Program-made: the position numbers and the translations under genes | The notes under the pieces: model-generated | What the model was told of the DNA's origin: nothing | Database searches by the model: none | Seen by the model: only the letters and a program-made list of their open reading frames with translations | Shown here: positions 44,844 to 53,972 of the stretch, in pieces | How positions within the stretch are numbered: position 1 is the first letter of the stretch | Layout of the letters: the number at the start of each line of letters is the position of its first letter | Assembly: GCF_003332825.1 (NCBI RefSeq) | Contig: NZ_QIRF01000016.1 | Location: 40,300-104,299 of the forward strand | DNA: 64,000 bases | Source of the DNA: Dyella sp. C9 | Lineage (GTDB): Bacteria; Pseudomonadota; Gammaproteobacteria; Xanthomonadales; Rhodanobacteraceae | Reading direction: 5' to 3'

Positions 44844-45629
44844 ATGGATGCAGGTCTGGCAGGGCGCGTTGTGGTGGTGACGGGGGCGAGCAAGGGGATT
44901 GGGCTGGCCTGCGCCGTCGCCTTGGCGCGGGAAGGTGCGAAGGTGGTGGGTATCTCTCGTGATCTCGCGCATTTGCACGCGGCCCAGCACGACCTGCAGC
45001 GCGAAGGCCTGCACATGGAGGTTGCCGCGGCCGACCTGCGCGACAGCGTTGCAGCCCAGATGGTGATCGAGTGCATCGAGAACGATTTCGGCGGGATCGA
45101 CGTGCTGGTCAATTGCGCCGGCGCCGCCGCGCGTACGCCGGTGGACGAGCTGCATGCCGACGCCCTGCATGCCTCGATGCAGGCGAAGTATTTCACCTAT
45201 ATGCACGTGATCGATCCGGTGATCCGCCGCATGGCTGCACGTGGCCACGGCAGCATCATCAACGTGGTCGGGCAGGGCGGGCGCCAGGCCAACCCGCTGC
45301 ACATCGGTGGTGGCGCGGCCAATGCGGCGCTGATGCTGGCCTCGGTGGGCTACGCCAATGCGTATGCGGCGAGGGGCGTGCGCGTCAACGTGATCAATCC
45401 CGGCCTTACCCGCACCGGCCGCGTGCAGGAGGGCCTGCAGGCCGCGTCGCGCGCCAGCGGACGCGCTGCGGACGAATTGCTCGCGGAGCAGGTCGCCGAG
45501 ATTCCCCTGGGGCGCATGGCCGAGCCGGCGGAAATCGCCAACGTGGCTGTGTTTCTTGCCTCGCCGCTGGCCAGTTACGTCACCGGCGCGGTGATTCCGA
45601 TGGACGGCGGCAAGACATCGGTGATCTGA
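44844..45629 (+). CDS. SDR-family protein lacking the canonical catalytic pair
   Basis: A 261-residue short-chain dehydrogenase/reductase fold. The cofactor motif TGASKGIG (about residues 14-21) and the NAG-like NCAGAA are present. At the active site the usual Tyr-x3-Lys is replaced: the segment reads HIGGGAANAALML, with Gly for Tyr and Asn for Lys. The helix boundary and the later NPGLTRTGR and PMDGGK motifs are normal. Either a divergent subfamily with other chemistry or a non-catalytic protein. AGGGAG supports ATG 44844. Convergent with the efflux operon. Confidence 0.85.
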   Translation: MDAGLAGRVVVVTGASKGIGLACAVALAREGAKVVGISRDLAHLHAAQHDLQREGLHMEVAAADLRDSVAAQMVIECIENDFGGIDVLVNCAGAAARTPVDELHADALHASMQAKYFTYMHVIDPVIRRMAARGHGSIINVVGQGGRQANPLHIGGGAANAALMLASVGYANAYAARGVRVNVINPGLTRTGRVQEGLQAASRASGRAADELLAEQVAEIPLGRMAEPAEIANVAVFLASPLASYVTGAVIPMDGGKTSVI

Positions 45630-45650
45630 AGCAGGAGCGGCTGCGCGGGC

Positions 45651-47282
45651 TCAGGCCGTTTCGGCGGCGGGTTCGCTGGCTTCGGCGGCCTTGGTTGCCG
45701 CTTGCGCGTGCCGGCGCTGCCCGGATGGACCACGCAGCAGGAATGCGCCGGCGGCACAGGCAAGCATGGTCAGGCCGGCCAGCAGGAACACGTCGCTATA
45801 GGCCTGCAGCAAGGCCTGCTTGTGCACCATCTGTTCGATCTGCGCGAGCGCGCGCTGCCGTGACCCCGCATACGCCGCACCCTGCAATGCATCGGCCGGG
45901 CTTACGACATGGCCAGCGAAGCGGCTGACCAGCGCGGTGACGCGTTCGCGATAGGTCCGGAGGTACGGCGTGACGTGCTCGCCGATGCGAGCCTCGTGGA
46001 ACTTCTGCCGCTCCACCACCCATTGGCTCGCGAGGGCAATGCCGATGGCGCCGCCGACGTTGCGCACCATCGAGAACACGCCGGACGCCGAGCCCAGCTC
46101 GGCCTTGTCCATGCCTTCGACCGACATCACGCCCAGCGCGACCACGATCAGCGACTGCCCGATGCCGCGCACCACCAGGGACGGCACGATGGCGTTCTGC
46201 GCGGCATCCTGGTTGAGATGGATGTTCATCAGGCAGCCGAGTGCCATGATCATGAAGCCGGCGACGATCGCCGTGCGGGGACTGGTCCGCCGCATCAGTG
46301 GTGGCGTGGCGAAGGACATGATGAATTGCACCACGCCGTAGGGAATCATGGTCAGGCCGATGTCGCGCGCGTTGAAACCGTGCACGTCGGCGAAATAGTT
46401 GGGCACCAGGAACACGACGCCGAATACCACGGCGCCAAACAGGAATTGCATCAGGCTTGCCAGCCCGAAGTTGTAGCTGCCGAGCAGGCGCAGGTTGATG
46501 AAGGGATCCTTGCGCCTCAGCTCGATCCATACGAAGCAGAGCAATCCCAGCGTGGCGGCGATAGCCGTGCTGGCGATGAAGGGCGAGGACAGCCAATCCT
46601 TGCGCTCGCCTTCCTCCAGCATGATCTGCAAGGCGGAAAGTCCGATCGCCATGGCGGCGATGCCCGTCCAGTCGCCCTTGCGCAGCAGGCCGCGCTGCAC
46701 CGGCGCGGGCCGGATCGACCAGCCGATCGCAGCCAGCAGCGCCAGTCCCGGCGGAATCTGCAGATAGAAGATGTAGCGCCAGGAATACATGTCGGTCAGC
46801 CAGCCGCCCAGCGAAGGGCCTGCCGCCTGTGCCACGTTGTTGGCCACGGCAAACAGCGCCATGCCGAGCGCATGCCGCGAACGCGGCAATTCCGTCACGA
46901 TCAGCTGGAACGACAAGGGAATCAGCACACCGCCAAAGGCGCCTTGCAGCGTGCGCGCGCAGATCATGGTGCCGATGTTGGGCGCCACCGAGCACAGCAG
47001 CGAAAACACCACGAAGCCCAGCGTTCCGGTCATCAATACGCGGCGTATCGAGAATACGCGGGCCAACCATGCCGACAGCGGGATGATGATGATCTCGGCC
47101 ACCAGGTAGGCCGTGCTGATCCACGAGCCTTCCTCGAAGCTGGCGCCAAGCGAGCCGCGGATATCCGGCAGGGAGGCGTTGGTCACGTGCACGTTCATGC
47201 CGGCCATGAAGCAGCCGACGGCGCCACCGATCACCGCGACCCAGGTACGCAGCGGTACGGCGTTTTCGTCCGCCGCGCTCAT
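45651..47282 (-). CDS. emrB: EmrB/QacA-type MFS drug efflux pump (DHA2)
   Basis: A 543-residue inner-membrane major-facilitator protein with about 14 helices. DHA2 hallmarks are seen: MNVHVTNASLPDIRGSLG in the first helix, SWISTAYLVAEIIIIPLS, and the motif-C-like AQAAGPSLGGWL. With the following periplasmic adaptor (overlapping by four bases) and outer-membrane channel it makes a complete three-part proton-driven efflux system. Exact substrates are unknown. Confidence 0.93.
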   Translation of the reverse strand: MSAADENAVPLRTWVAVIGGAVGCFMAGMNVHVTNASLPDIRGSLGASFEEGSWISTAYLVAEIIIIPLSAWLARVFSIRRVLMTGTLGFVVFSLLCSVAPNIGTMICARTLQGAFGGVLIPLSFQLIVTELPRSRHALGMALFAVANNVAQAAGPSLGGWLTDMYSWRYIFYLQIPPGLALLAAIGWSIRPAPVQRGLLRKGDWTGIAAMAIGLSALQIMLEEGERKDWLSSPFIASTAIAATLGLLCFVWIELRRKDPFINLRLLGSYNFGLASLMQFLFGAVVFGVVFLVPNYFADVHGFNARDIGLTMIPYGVVQFIMSFATPPLMRRTSPRTAIVAGFMIMALGCLMNIHLNQDAAQNAIVPSLVVRGIGQSLIVVALGVMSVEGMDKAELGSASGVFSMVRNVGGAIGIALASQWVVERQKFHEARIGEHVTPYLRTYRERVTALVSRFAGHVVSPADALQGAAYAGSRQRALAQIEQMVHKQALLQAYSDVFLLAGLTMLACAAGAFLLRGPSGQRRHAQAATKAAEASEPAAETA

Positions 47283-48397
47283 GGGGCGCTCGCCGCATGG
47301 GTGTCGATGGTGGTAACGACGGACATGCCGGGGCGCAGCAGCGCGGTATCCGCATCGATCGCAATGCGCAGCGGCATGCGCTGCACGATCTTGGTGAAGT
47401 TGCCGGTGGCGTTGTCCGGCGGCAGCAGTGCGAATTCGGCGCCCGATGCCGGCGAGAAGCTGTCGACGTGGCCGTGCAGGGTACGCCCGCCCAGCGCGTC
47501 CACTTCGATGGTCACAGGCTGGCCCTGCCGTACGCGTGCCAGCTGGGTTTCCTTGTAGTTCGCCACGACGTAGCTGTCGTGCGGCACGATCGCCAGCAAG
47601 GGCGTGCCCACCGCCACGAACTGGCCGGGGCGCAGGCTGCGCTGGCCGACCTGTCCGCTGACGGGCGCGATGATGCGGGTGTGTTCCAGCTCGATGTCGG
47701 CGAGCCGAAGCGCCGCCTGTGCCTTGGCGAGCCCGGCCTGGGCCGTTTTCCTTGCGGCCTCTGCCTGGGTGCGTTCGGTCTGCAAGGTGACCAGTCGCTT
47801 TTGGGTGGCGGCGAGAGCGGCCTGGGTGGCCGCGTTTGCGGACGTGCTGGAGGTGGCGTCGGCTTCGGCGGATTCCAGCTGCTGGTCACTGCTGATCTGC
47901 TCGTGATGCAGCTGCTGCTGTCGTGCATAGTTGAGCGTGGCCTTGCGCGCAGCGGCTTCGCCGGTGGCCACGTCGGCTTCGGCGGCACGGATACGGCTGG
48001 TTTGCTCATCCGCCTGGGCGGCGAGGTTGGCGAGCGCGGCGTCCCGTCCTTGGACGTCGGCGGTGGCCGCAGCCACTGCGGCCCTGGCCAGCTCCACGCG
48101 GGCCAGGTAGTCGCTGTCGTCGACTCGGGCGAGCAGGTCGCCTGCCTTCACCTCCTGGTTGTCGCGCACCCGCACGTCGGTGAGATAGCCGGCGACGCGC
48201 GGACTGACCGTGACGATGTCGGCGCGGACATAGGCGTCATCCGTGCTTTCACGGTATCGCGCGACAGCCCACAGGTAGAAGGTTCCGATAAGTACCAGCG
48301 CCACGCCGCCGAGAGAGGCCAGTACCTGCAGCGGGCGTTTTCCTGCCCACGCGCTGGCATCCCGGATGACGGCGAGGCGAGTGTGTCGGTTGAGCAT
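47279..48397 (-). CDS. emrA: EmrA/HlyD-type membrane fusion protein
   Basis: A 372-residue periplasmic adaptor: one N-terminal transmembrane helix (about 24-46), the STDDAYVRADIVTVSPRVAGYL strand in the first lipoyl half, a long Ala/Gln-rich coiled coil at about 90-225, then the second lipoyl half (APVSGQVGQRSLRPGQFV) and beta-barrel. It links the MFS pump to the outer-membrane protein. Second gene of the OMF-emrA-emrB operon. Confidence 0.93.
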   Translation of the reverse strand: MLNRHTRLAVIRDASAWAGKRPLQVLASLGGVALVLIGTFYLWAVARYRESTDDAYVRADIVTVSPRVAGYLTDVRVRDNQEVKAGDLLARVDDSDYLARVELARAAVAAATADVQGRDAALANLAAQADEQTSRIRAAEADVATGEAAARKATLNYARQQQLHHEQISSDQQLESAEADATSSTSANAATQAALAATQKRLVTLQTERTQAEAARKTAQAGLAKAQAALRLADIELEHTRIIAPVSGQVGQRSLRPGQFVAVGTPLLAIVPHDSYVVANYKETQLARVRQGQPVTIEVDALGGRTLHGHVDSFSPASGAEFALLPPDNATGNFTKIVQRMPLRIAIDADTALLRPGMSVVTTIDTHAASAP

Positions 48398-48412
48398 GGT
48401 TTTTCTCGTGTC

Positions 48413-49882
48413 TCAGGGGGCGGATCCGGATGGGCCGGATGGGGCAGGCATGGAAGGCTCGAGGTCGGGCGCGGTTTGCCAGCCACCACCCAATGCCCGG
48501 AACAGACCGAGCTGGGCGATGGCGACATCGGCGTCGGAAGCGGTGGCGGCGAGGCGAGCCTTTACATCGCTGCGTTGCGCGTCCAGCAGGTCGAGCGCGT
48601 CGACGGCACCGAGCTGGCGTGCGCGTTGGGCCAGGCGCAGTGCTTCGCCGGTCTGCGCGCTGGCATGCTGCAGGGCGTTGTGCTGGGTCTCGGCCGCCTG
48701 GTAACTGCCGAGTGCCACCTGTACGTCGGCTATCGCGCGCAGGATGGATTTGTCGAACTGCGCGAGCGCCTCGCGCTGGCCGGCCTTGGCGCCGGCAATG
48801 CGGGCGCGCGCCACGCTCAGGTTGGGGAAGCTCCAGGACAACAACGGACCGATGCGCCACACCATCGACGAGCGGGCATTCAGTTCGCCTATCGATGGCG
48901 CCGAGCTCAGCAGCTCGGCCCCGATGGAGAGCGAGGGATAAAGCTCCGAAACCGCAAGGTCGATGCCTGCGGTACTGGCCCGTAGATGGTCATCCGCGGC
49001 GCGCACATCCGGCCGTCGCTTGAGCAGCGCGGCCACGTCGCCGGCAGGTGGCGCCGCGGTGAGGCGCGGCACCACGTGGCAGGCCGTGGCATCGCCTGGC
49101 AGCGCATCCGCTGGTCGGGCCAACAGCACCGACAATTCCTGGATGGCGTTGTCGTGCGCGGCCTGCAGTGCGGGAATGGCGGCAGCGGCTTCGTCGGCCA
49201 ATGCCTGCGTGCGCACCACGTCCAGGCGATTGCCTGCGCCGCTGTCCAGCAGCCTTCGTTGCAACGTGAGGCTTTGCCTGAGCAGATCCAGCGATTGCCG
49301 GGCATCGCCCACGCGCGCTGCATAGCCGCAGATGTCGACATACGCCCGCGCAGTTTCCACTGTGATATCGATCCGCGTTGCATCGGCCAGGGCCTGCACC
49401 TCCGCGGCGTGCGCGTGCGCGGCGCGAACGGACGCGCCCAGCCGCCCCTGGATATCGGTATCCCAGGAAAAATCGAGGCCCGCGTCATAGCGCATGCCGG
49501 TGCGCACCGGCGTGTCGTCGAGGGCGGCGGCCAACTGGTCGTCCAGCGTGCTTCCTTCGCCGGCGCCCGCGGTAACGCGTGTCGTGGGCAGGCGGGCCCG
49601 CTTGCGGGCGTCGAGCACCGCGCGCGCCTGTGCCACCCGCGCTGCGGCGGCCTTCAGGTCGAGATTGTCGTGCAGGGCGTCCTGAATCAGCCGGCCAAGC
49701 TTGGGAGCGTCGTACAGGTTCCACCAGGTATCGACGGCAGGTGCTGGCGAAACCAGGGTGGATGGCGCGGGCACCAGCACACCCTGGGGATGGATGCTGG
49801 CCAGGTCCGGCGGGACCGGTTGGCGCGTGGCACAGGCATTGAGGGCCAGCAGCAGGCAGGCCGTTAGAGCAGTCCGGTGCAT
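48413..49882 (-). CDS. NodT-family outer-membrane efflux lipoprotein
   Basis: A 489-residue TolC-like outer-membrane channel protein with lipobox LNAC (Cys at about 17) for lipid anchoring. Two OEP repeats are seen (NLDLKAAAARVAQAR around residue 75, and SLSIGAELLSS onward). Family motif SGAGNRLDVVRTQALADEA is present. Start ATG 49882 puts the signal peptide at the N-terminus; an in-frame ATG at 49912 would add ten residues. First gene of the efflux operon, divergent from an AraC regulator 86 bases away. Confidence 0.92.
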   Translation of the reverse strand: MHRTALTACLLLALNACATRQPVPPDLASIHPQGVLVPAPSTLVSPAPAVDTWWNLYDAPKLGRLIQDALHDNLDLKAAAARVAQARAVLDARKRARLPTTRVTAGAGEGSTLDDQLAAALDDTPVRTGMRYDAGLDFSWDTDIQGRLGASVRAAHAHAAEVQALADATRIDITVETARAYVDICGYAARVGDARQSLDLLRQSLTLQRRLLDSGAGNRLDVVRTQALADEAAAAIPALQAAHDNAIQELSVLLARPADALPGDATACHVVPRLTAAPPAGDVAALLKRRPDVRAADDHLRASTAGIDLAVSELYPSLSIGAELLSSAPSIGELNARSSMVWRIGPLLSWSFPNLSVARARIAGAKAGQREALAQFDKSILRAIADVQVALGSYQAAETQHNALQHASAQTGEALRLAQRARQLGAVDALDLLDAQRSDVKARLAATASDADVAIAQLGLFRALGGGWQTAPDLEPSMPAPSGPSGSAP

Positions 49883-49968
49883 CAGTGCGGCCCCGAGGAG
49901 AATGCCCCACATTGGGCCATGCCGGCCGTTTGTCTTCTATGCTTGTTTGAGACGACAATCGTCGGGAA

Positions 49969-50745
49969 ATGGACATCAAGCGCACCGTCGATGATTGCGA
50001 AGCCTGTGACCGCCCCGTGGCCGCGCTGGCAACGGACTACGTGCATGGCGACGAGGTGCCCACGCACAGCCATCACCGCGCGCAGCTGATCCATGGCGTG
50101 ACCGGTGCCATGACGGTAACCAGCGATGGTGGGCGCTGGGTGGTGCCGACCGGCAAGGCGGTATGGATGCCGGCGGGCATGTCGCACCGCATACGCATGG
50201 CGGGCGATGTTCGCATGCGCACCGTATACGTGCGCACCGATGCCCGCCCGGGGTTGCCGCAGCGCTGCGAGGTCATCGATGTGTCGCCGCTGCTGCGCGA
50301 GGCGATCATGGCTGCCATGGCCATCCCGCTCGATTACCGCCAGAGCGGGCGCGACCACCGCGTGATGCAGCTGATTCTCGACGAACTCGAACAGGCGCCC
50401 AGGCTGTCGATGCACGTGCCGTTTCCGCAGGATGCGCGCTTGATGAAGGTCTGCCGGCAACTGATGGCTGATCCCGCACGGGCGCCCACGCTCGACGAAC
50501 TGGCTGGGCGCATCCACGTCAGTGGACGCACGCTGTCACGCCTGTTCGAGCGTGAGCTGGGCATGTCGGTCAGTGCCTGGCGCCGGCGCATGTGCCTGGT
50601 ACTGAGCCTGCCGCAGCTGGCCTCGGGAGCATCGCTGGCCGACGTGGCGCTGGCGTTTGGCTATGACAGTCCCAGCGCCTTCACTGCCATGTTCAAGCGC
50701 GAACTGGGCATGGCGCCGACCATGTACCTGGCCCATCAATCCTGA
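49969..50745 (+). CDS. AraC-family regulator of the efflux operon
   Basis: A 258-residue regulator with an N-terminal cupin sensor (HGDEVPTHSHHRAQLIHG) and a C-terminal AraC double helix-turn-helix (TLDELAGRIHVSGRTLSRLFERELG; SLADVALAFGYDSPSAFTAMFKRELG). Divergence from the OMF-EmrA-EmrB operon suggests that it controls that operon. The ligand is not known. Confidence 0.9.
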   Translation: MDIKRTVDDCEACDRPVAALATDYVHGDEVPTHSHHRAQLIHGVTGAMTVTSDGGRWVVPTGKAVWMPAGMSHRIRMAGDVRMRTVYVRTDARPGLPQRCEVIDVSPLLREAIMAAMAIPLDYRQSGRDHRVMQLILDELEQAPRLSMHVPFPQDARLMKVCRQLMADPARAPTLDELAGRIHVSGRTLSRLFERELGMSVSAWRRRMCLVLSLPQLASGASLADVALAFGYDSPSAFTAMFKRELGMAPTMYLAHQS

Positions 50746-50797
50746 GTGGCTGCCGCCGGCGGGATGACTGCCCCGCCATTCGCGTCGATGCAGGCCC

Positions 50798-52555
50798 TCA
50801 GCCGAGCACTACGCTTTCGACACGGTCGCGGCCATTCTGCTTGGCCCGGTAGAGCAGCGCGTCGGCCTGCCGCATCAATTCGTCGACCTGATGCGAGTCC
50901 GTGCGCAATGCGGAGGCAATGCCGAAGCTCGCCCGGATGCCGAACACTGCATCGCTGACCGCCGTGATGTGTTCCTGGTGCAGGCGGGCACGCAGCCGTT
51001 GCGCCAGCGCGATGGCTTCCGCCGGATCGTTCACGCGCAGGAGCATGACGAATTCCTCGCCGCCCGTGCGCGCCACGACGTCTTCGGTACGCGATATTTC
51101 GCGGCACAGACTGGCGAGCTTCACCAGTGCACGATCCCCTGTCTCGTGGCCGTAGGTGTCGTTGATGTGCTTGAAATGGTCGATGTCCAGCATGATCAGC
51201 GAAAGATAGGGTTCGCTGCGTCGCCGGTTCTTGGCCAGCACGCGTGCCCGCCCTTCGAACGCACGCCGATTGAGCAAGCCGGTCAGCGGATCGGTTTCGG
51301 CCATGGTGCGCAGTTCTTCGATCAGGCGCTTGCGTTCGTGTTCCAGCCGGATGCGCTCGTCGCTGTTGTGCTTGAGTACGGCCAGCGCACCGAACAGTTC
51401 CTTGATCTCGCCGCTATAGACGTCGCGTGGAATGGCCACGGCGCGTTTGCCAGCGGCAATGGCAAGAATGAGTTGCCGCGCTTCCACGAACGGACGCACG
51501 ATCTTCTCGCGGACCCGCCAGATCGTCACCATCAGCACCCCGGTGAGCAGCGATGCAAACAGGGCCGCACCGATCAGCACCTGCAGGTGCCAATGCAGGC
51601 TGTTGCGAATGGTCTGGCCGGTGAGTGCGAGCGCATCGTCACGGAAACGATTGATCGGCTCGACGTTGGGGCTGTACTGCCGGGTCATCTCGGCCGGCGA
51701 GGTCATGGCGCCGCCGGGTTGCAGCGCCTGCGAGCGCAGCTGGTTCATGTAGCGGAGGGCCGTGCCGAAGTAACGGCGCTCGATCTCCCCAAAGTCGCGC
51801 TGCAGTGTCGGTGGAAGGCTGCGGACGCTGGTGCCGAGCAGGGTCCGCAGTTGCTCGATCTGGCCGAGCGTGCGGGCCATGTCGAATGCCTCGTCCTGGC
51901 TCAGGGAGCGCTGCAGGGTCAGCGCCGGAACGAATTGGGAGGCGAGGTAACCCGCCTGCTCCCGTAGCAGTGCGGTCAGGCGGGTGGCGAGCAGGTAGCT
52001 CTGCACATCGGCGTTTTCGCGTATCACTCCAGTCGCGCCCTGTTCGGCGAGGGCCGAGAGCAAGGGAATCGTGCCCGCCATCTGCTCGAAGGCCGATGTC
52101 GCAGCCTCGTTGCGTTGTGGACTCGCCGGCTGTCGGCTGATGGCATCCAGGGTCTGTCGGGATGCGTCCAGCGCTGGCCGGACCTTGTCGGCTTGTTCCA
52201 GCAGGCCAGCACAAGCCCGGCACCCCGAGTCCTGCAGCGTCTGGTCGAGCTCGGCCAGGTGCGCATCGGTGGCGCGCCGCGCGGCGGCCTGCGCAGCGTA
52301 CTCGTCCTGCGTGCTGGCATCGCCGTGGATGAACACGTTGAAACTGGGTCGGCGCTCGCTGGAGATGTCGGCCATGGTCTGCAGGGCGGCCTGCACCACC
52401 ACGAACTCGCGTTGTGCCTCGGCTGCGTCACGGTAACCGCGCCACTGCTCCGCGCATATCCACAACACCAGGATCAGCACCACCAGGTAGATCACCACCA
52501 CCACGCGCCGGAATCGTCGATTGACCGAATCGCCGGGCGGCATCTGGTAGGGCAT
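50798..52555 (-). CDS. Membrane-bound diguanylate cyclase
   Basis: A 585-residue inner-membrane protein that should synthesise cyclic di-GMP. Layout: a transmembrane helix at about 18-36, a large periplasmic helical sensor of about 300 residues with a CRAC motif, a second helix at about 340-360, a HAMP-like linker, then a GGDEF domain (DPLTGLLNRRAF; active motif GGEEF). The RTED sequence five residues before GGEEF is an inhibitory I-site, so product feedback is expected. No EAL domain. Ligand unknown. Confidence 0.93.
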   Translation of the reverse strand: MPYQMPPGDSVNRRFRRVVVVIYLVVLILVLWICAEQWRGYRDAAEAQREFVVVQAALQTMADISSERRPSFNVFIHGDASTQDEYAAQAAARRATDAHLAELDQTLQDSGCRACAGLLEQADKVRPALDASRQTLDAISRQPASPQRNEAATSAFEQMAGTIPLLSALAEQGATGVIRENADVQSYLLATRLTALLREQAGYLASQFVPALTLQRSLSQDEAFDMARTLGQIEQLRTLLGTSVRSLPPTLQRDFGEIERRYFGTALRYMNQLRSQALQPGGAMTSPAEMTRQYSPNVEPINRFRDDALALTGQTIRNSLHWHLQVLIGAALFASLLTGVLMVTIWRVREKIVRPFVEARQLILAIAAGKRAVAIPRDVYSGEIKELFGALAVLKHNSDERIRLEHERKRLIEELRTMAETDPLTGLLNRRAFEGRARVLAKNRRRSEPYLSLIMLDIDHFKHINDTYGHETGDRALVKLASLCREISRTEDVVARTGGEEFVMLLRVNDPAEAIALAQRLRARLHQEHITAVSDAVFGIRASFGIASALRTDSHQVDELMRQADALLYRAKQNGRDRVESVVLG

Positions 52556-52742
52556 GGCGTAGCTTCCCCTTGCATGGTGCTACCGACTGACGTGCCGCCT
52601 ACCGGCCGATGTCCGGAACGCGGGCTCGACGAACAGACGGTCATAGCTTCCCCGAGTGCGCGAGGGTTTTCCAGCGTGAACGCGTGATCCGGCCCGGAGG
52701 GTGGTTGGCTTTCCGGATACCCCCGCCGAGGCGTGCAAAGCA

Positions 52743-52772
52743 AAACGCCCGGCTTTTGAGGGCCGGGCGTTT
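52743..52772 (-). terminator. Probable original ssrA terminator, now cut off by the island
   Basis: An eleven-pair GC stem with T-runs (TTTTGCTTT on the minus strand). It lies six bases beyond the far copy of the ssrA 3'-end repeat. Without the island it would directly follow tmRNA, which is where an ssrA terminator belongs. Confidence 0.75.
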
Positions 52773-52778
52773 CGTCAT

Positions 52779-52800
52779 TGGTGGAGGTGGCGGGAGTCGA
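52779..52800. other. Attachment-site repeat, distal copy
   Basis: Identical to 56238-56259, the last 22 bases of tmRNA including the encoded CCA. The match stops after TCGA. The former ssrA terminator lies just outside. Confidence 0.85.
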
Positions 52801-52938
52801 TAGAGCCAGCGCTCATTGATCTGTATCAACGCCTCAGGGCCATCAGTTGACCAGAAGTTAACCTAACGGCGGTGACCTTCTGGCCGGCGTCAGGAGCAAC
52901 CGACGGGATCCCGCGACCGTAGTGCGCACGATCATCGT

Positions 52939-53048
52939 CTAGCCCTTGTGCCTCATCATTGATGTTACCCAGACCGGATTCTCGCCAGCGCTAAGGAGTG
53001 TGGAGCTGAAAGTCTGGCGCATCGGTAACGCACCTCGGCCCGCTTCAT
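52939..53048 (-). pseudogene. Tyrosine integrase C-terminal remnant
   Basis: Minus-strand translation reads KRAEVRYRC in one frame and RQTFSSTLLSAGENPVWVTS..MRHKG in the next, ending in TAG. This is the C-terminal catalytic part of a phage-type integrase (compare RHTFAS, LSAGENP.WV and MGHK), with a frameshift and His replaced by Gln at the RH box. The final GHxDW-to-Tyr segment is missing. It may be the other end of the N-terminal remnant at 55891-56130, which has the same orientation. Confidence 0.65.
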
Positions 53049-53272
53049 GGCCAGGTGCCATGCGGGGCGTTGCCTGCGGTGCAGTCAATCCATTTGGCGG
53101 AGCTGGTGGCGCATCGTTCTTTAGCTGTTCCCAGGGAGGCCCGACCGAAAATGGATCGCGCGCGGCAACTGGAAACGGCGGCGGTGGATCTGGCAATCCT
53201 TCAACCAAGCGGTGGCGCTGTCGCTGGTGGTGATGGATCGGCAGGAGTCATCATCATATGGGAGTATGCGCG

Positions 53273-53377
53273 ATGCCTAACTGGGCCATTGTAGAGAACG
53301 AAATTGTCACGAATGTGGTTGTGTGGGGTGGTAGTGATTATTGGGTTCCTCCGAAAGGGGGCAATCCGTTGAATTGA
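53273..53377 (+). CDS. 34-residue phage-like ORF
   Basis: MPNWAIVENEIVTNVVVWGG followed by a short Trp/Pro-rich end. The pattern (I-x-NxxVTNVVVW, then W-PP) is that of short proteins beside phage tail-fibre genes. GGGAG is about nine bases before the ATG. It may be complete or a prophage remnant; function unknown. Confidence 0.4.
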   Translation: MPNWAIVENEIVTNVVVWGGSDYWVPPKGGNPLN

Positions 53378-53708
53378 ATGACACCCCTGTGGCATCTGTC
53401 GGAGATAAGTGTGCCAACGGAGCATTTACCCCGCAGGCTTCTCCCGTATAAACAGTCTGGAAATCACTCCGTGTTGATCGCCACATGATATCGATATCCG
53501 AATCCTGCGTGCCCGTGGCGTCGGGTTATCTAGGAATAGGGATAGATCGGTGGATTGGTATTCGTGCTCCGTGGAGAGGGAGCCAATGGGAAAAGGAATG
53601 CCTCCTCGCATGTAGTAAATTTTCAGGCACGCGCCCGAATCGACGTGCCCCCACTTTTGAGTAGTACGGTGATTTGGAGTCCAATCCCCCAACTCAAGGA
53701 GATTGGAC

Positions 53709-53972
53709 GTGAAGAAGCGTTTTACCGAAGAGCAGATCATTGGCTTCCTGCGTGAGGCGGAGGCCGGCGTGGCGGTGAAGGATCTATGCCGCAAGCACGG
53801 TTTCAGCGAAGCCTCGTACTACCTCTGGCGCAGCAAGTTCGGCGGCATGACGGTGCCCGAGGCCAAGCGGCTTAAGGAGCTGGAGGCGGAGAACGCCCGG
53901 CTGAAGAAGCTCCTGGCCGAATCGATGCTGGAGAACGAGATCACCCGCGAGGCACTGCGAAAAAAGTGGTGA
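53709..53972 (+). CDS. IS3-family transposase OrfA
   Basis: An 87-residue helix-turn-helix protein beginning MKKRFTEEQIIGFLREAEAG, followed by a leucine-zipper-like region (KELEAENARLKKLLAESMLE). The start is a GTG with AAGGAG before it. AAAAAAG at 53960-53966, just before the stop, is the usual IS3 slippery sequence for -1 frameshifting to give the OrfAB transposase. Confidence 0.92.
   Translation: MKKRFTEEQIIGFLREAEAGVAVKDLCRKHGFSEASYYLWRSKFGGMTVPEAKRLKELEAENARLKKLLAESMLENEITREALRKKW

Larger units (their letters stand above)
52801..53646. other. Left island segment, largely non-coding remnant
   Basis: Apart from an integrase C-terminal remnant (52939-53048) and a 34-codon phage-like ORF (53273-53377), no convincing gene is seen. 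GC drops towards 53240-53620. Open frames across this part are short, lack ribosome-binding sites and cross the IS boundary. Confidence 0.6.

Noticed and set aside
52779..52800. Possible tRNA or second tmRNA 3' end
   Set aside because: Only 22 bases match and the rest of the T-arm is absent; it is the attachment-site duplicate.
53426..53794. A 122-codon minus-strand open frame at the left side of the IS
   Set aside because: It crosses the IS boundary and target duplication, so it cannot be an ancestral gene; only the part outside the IS might be a remnant, without support.
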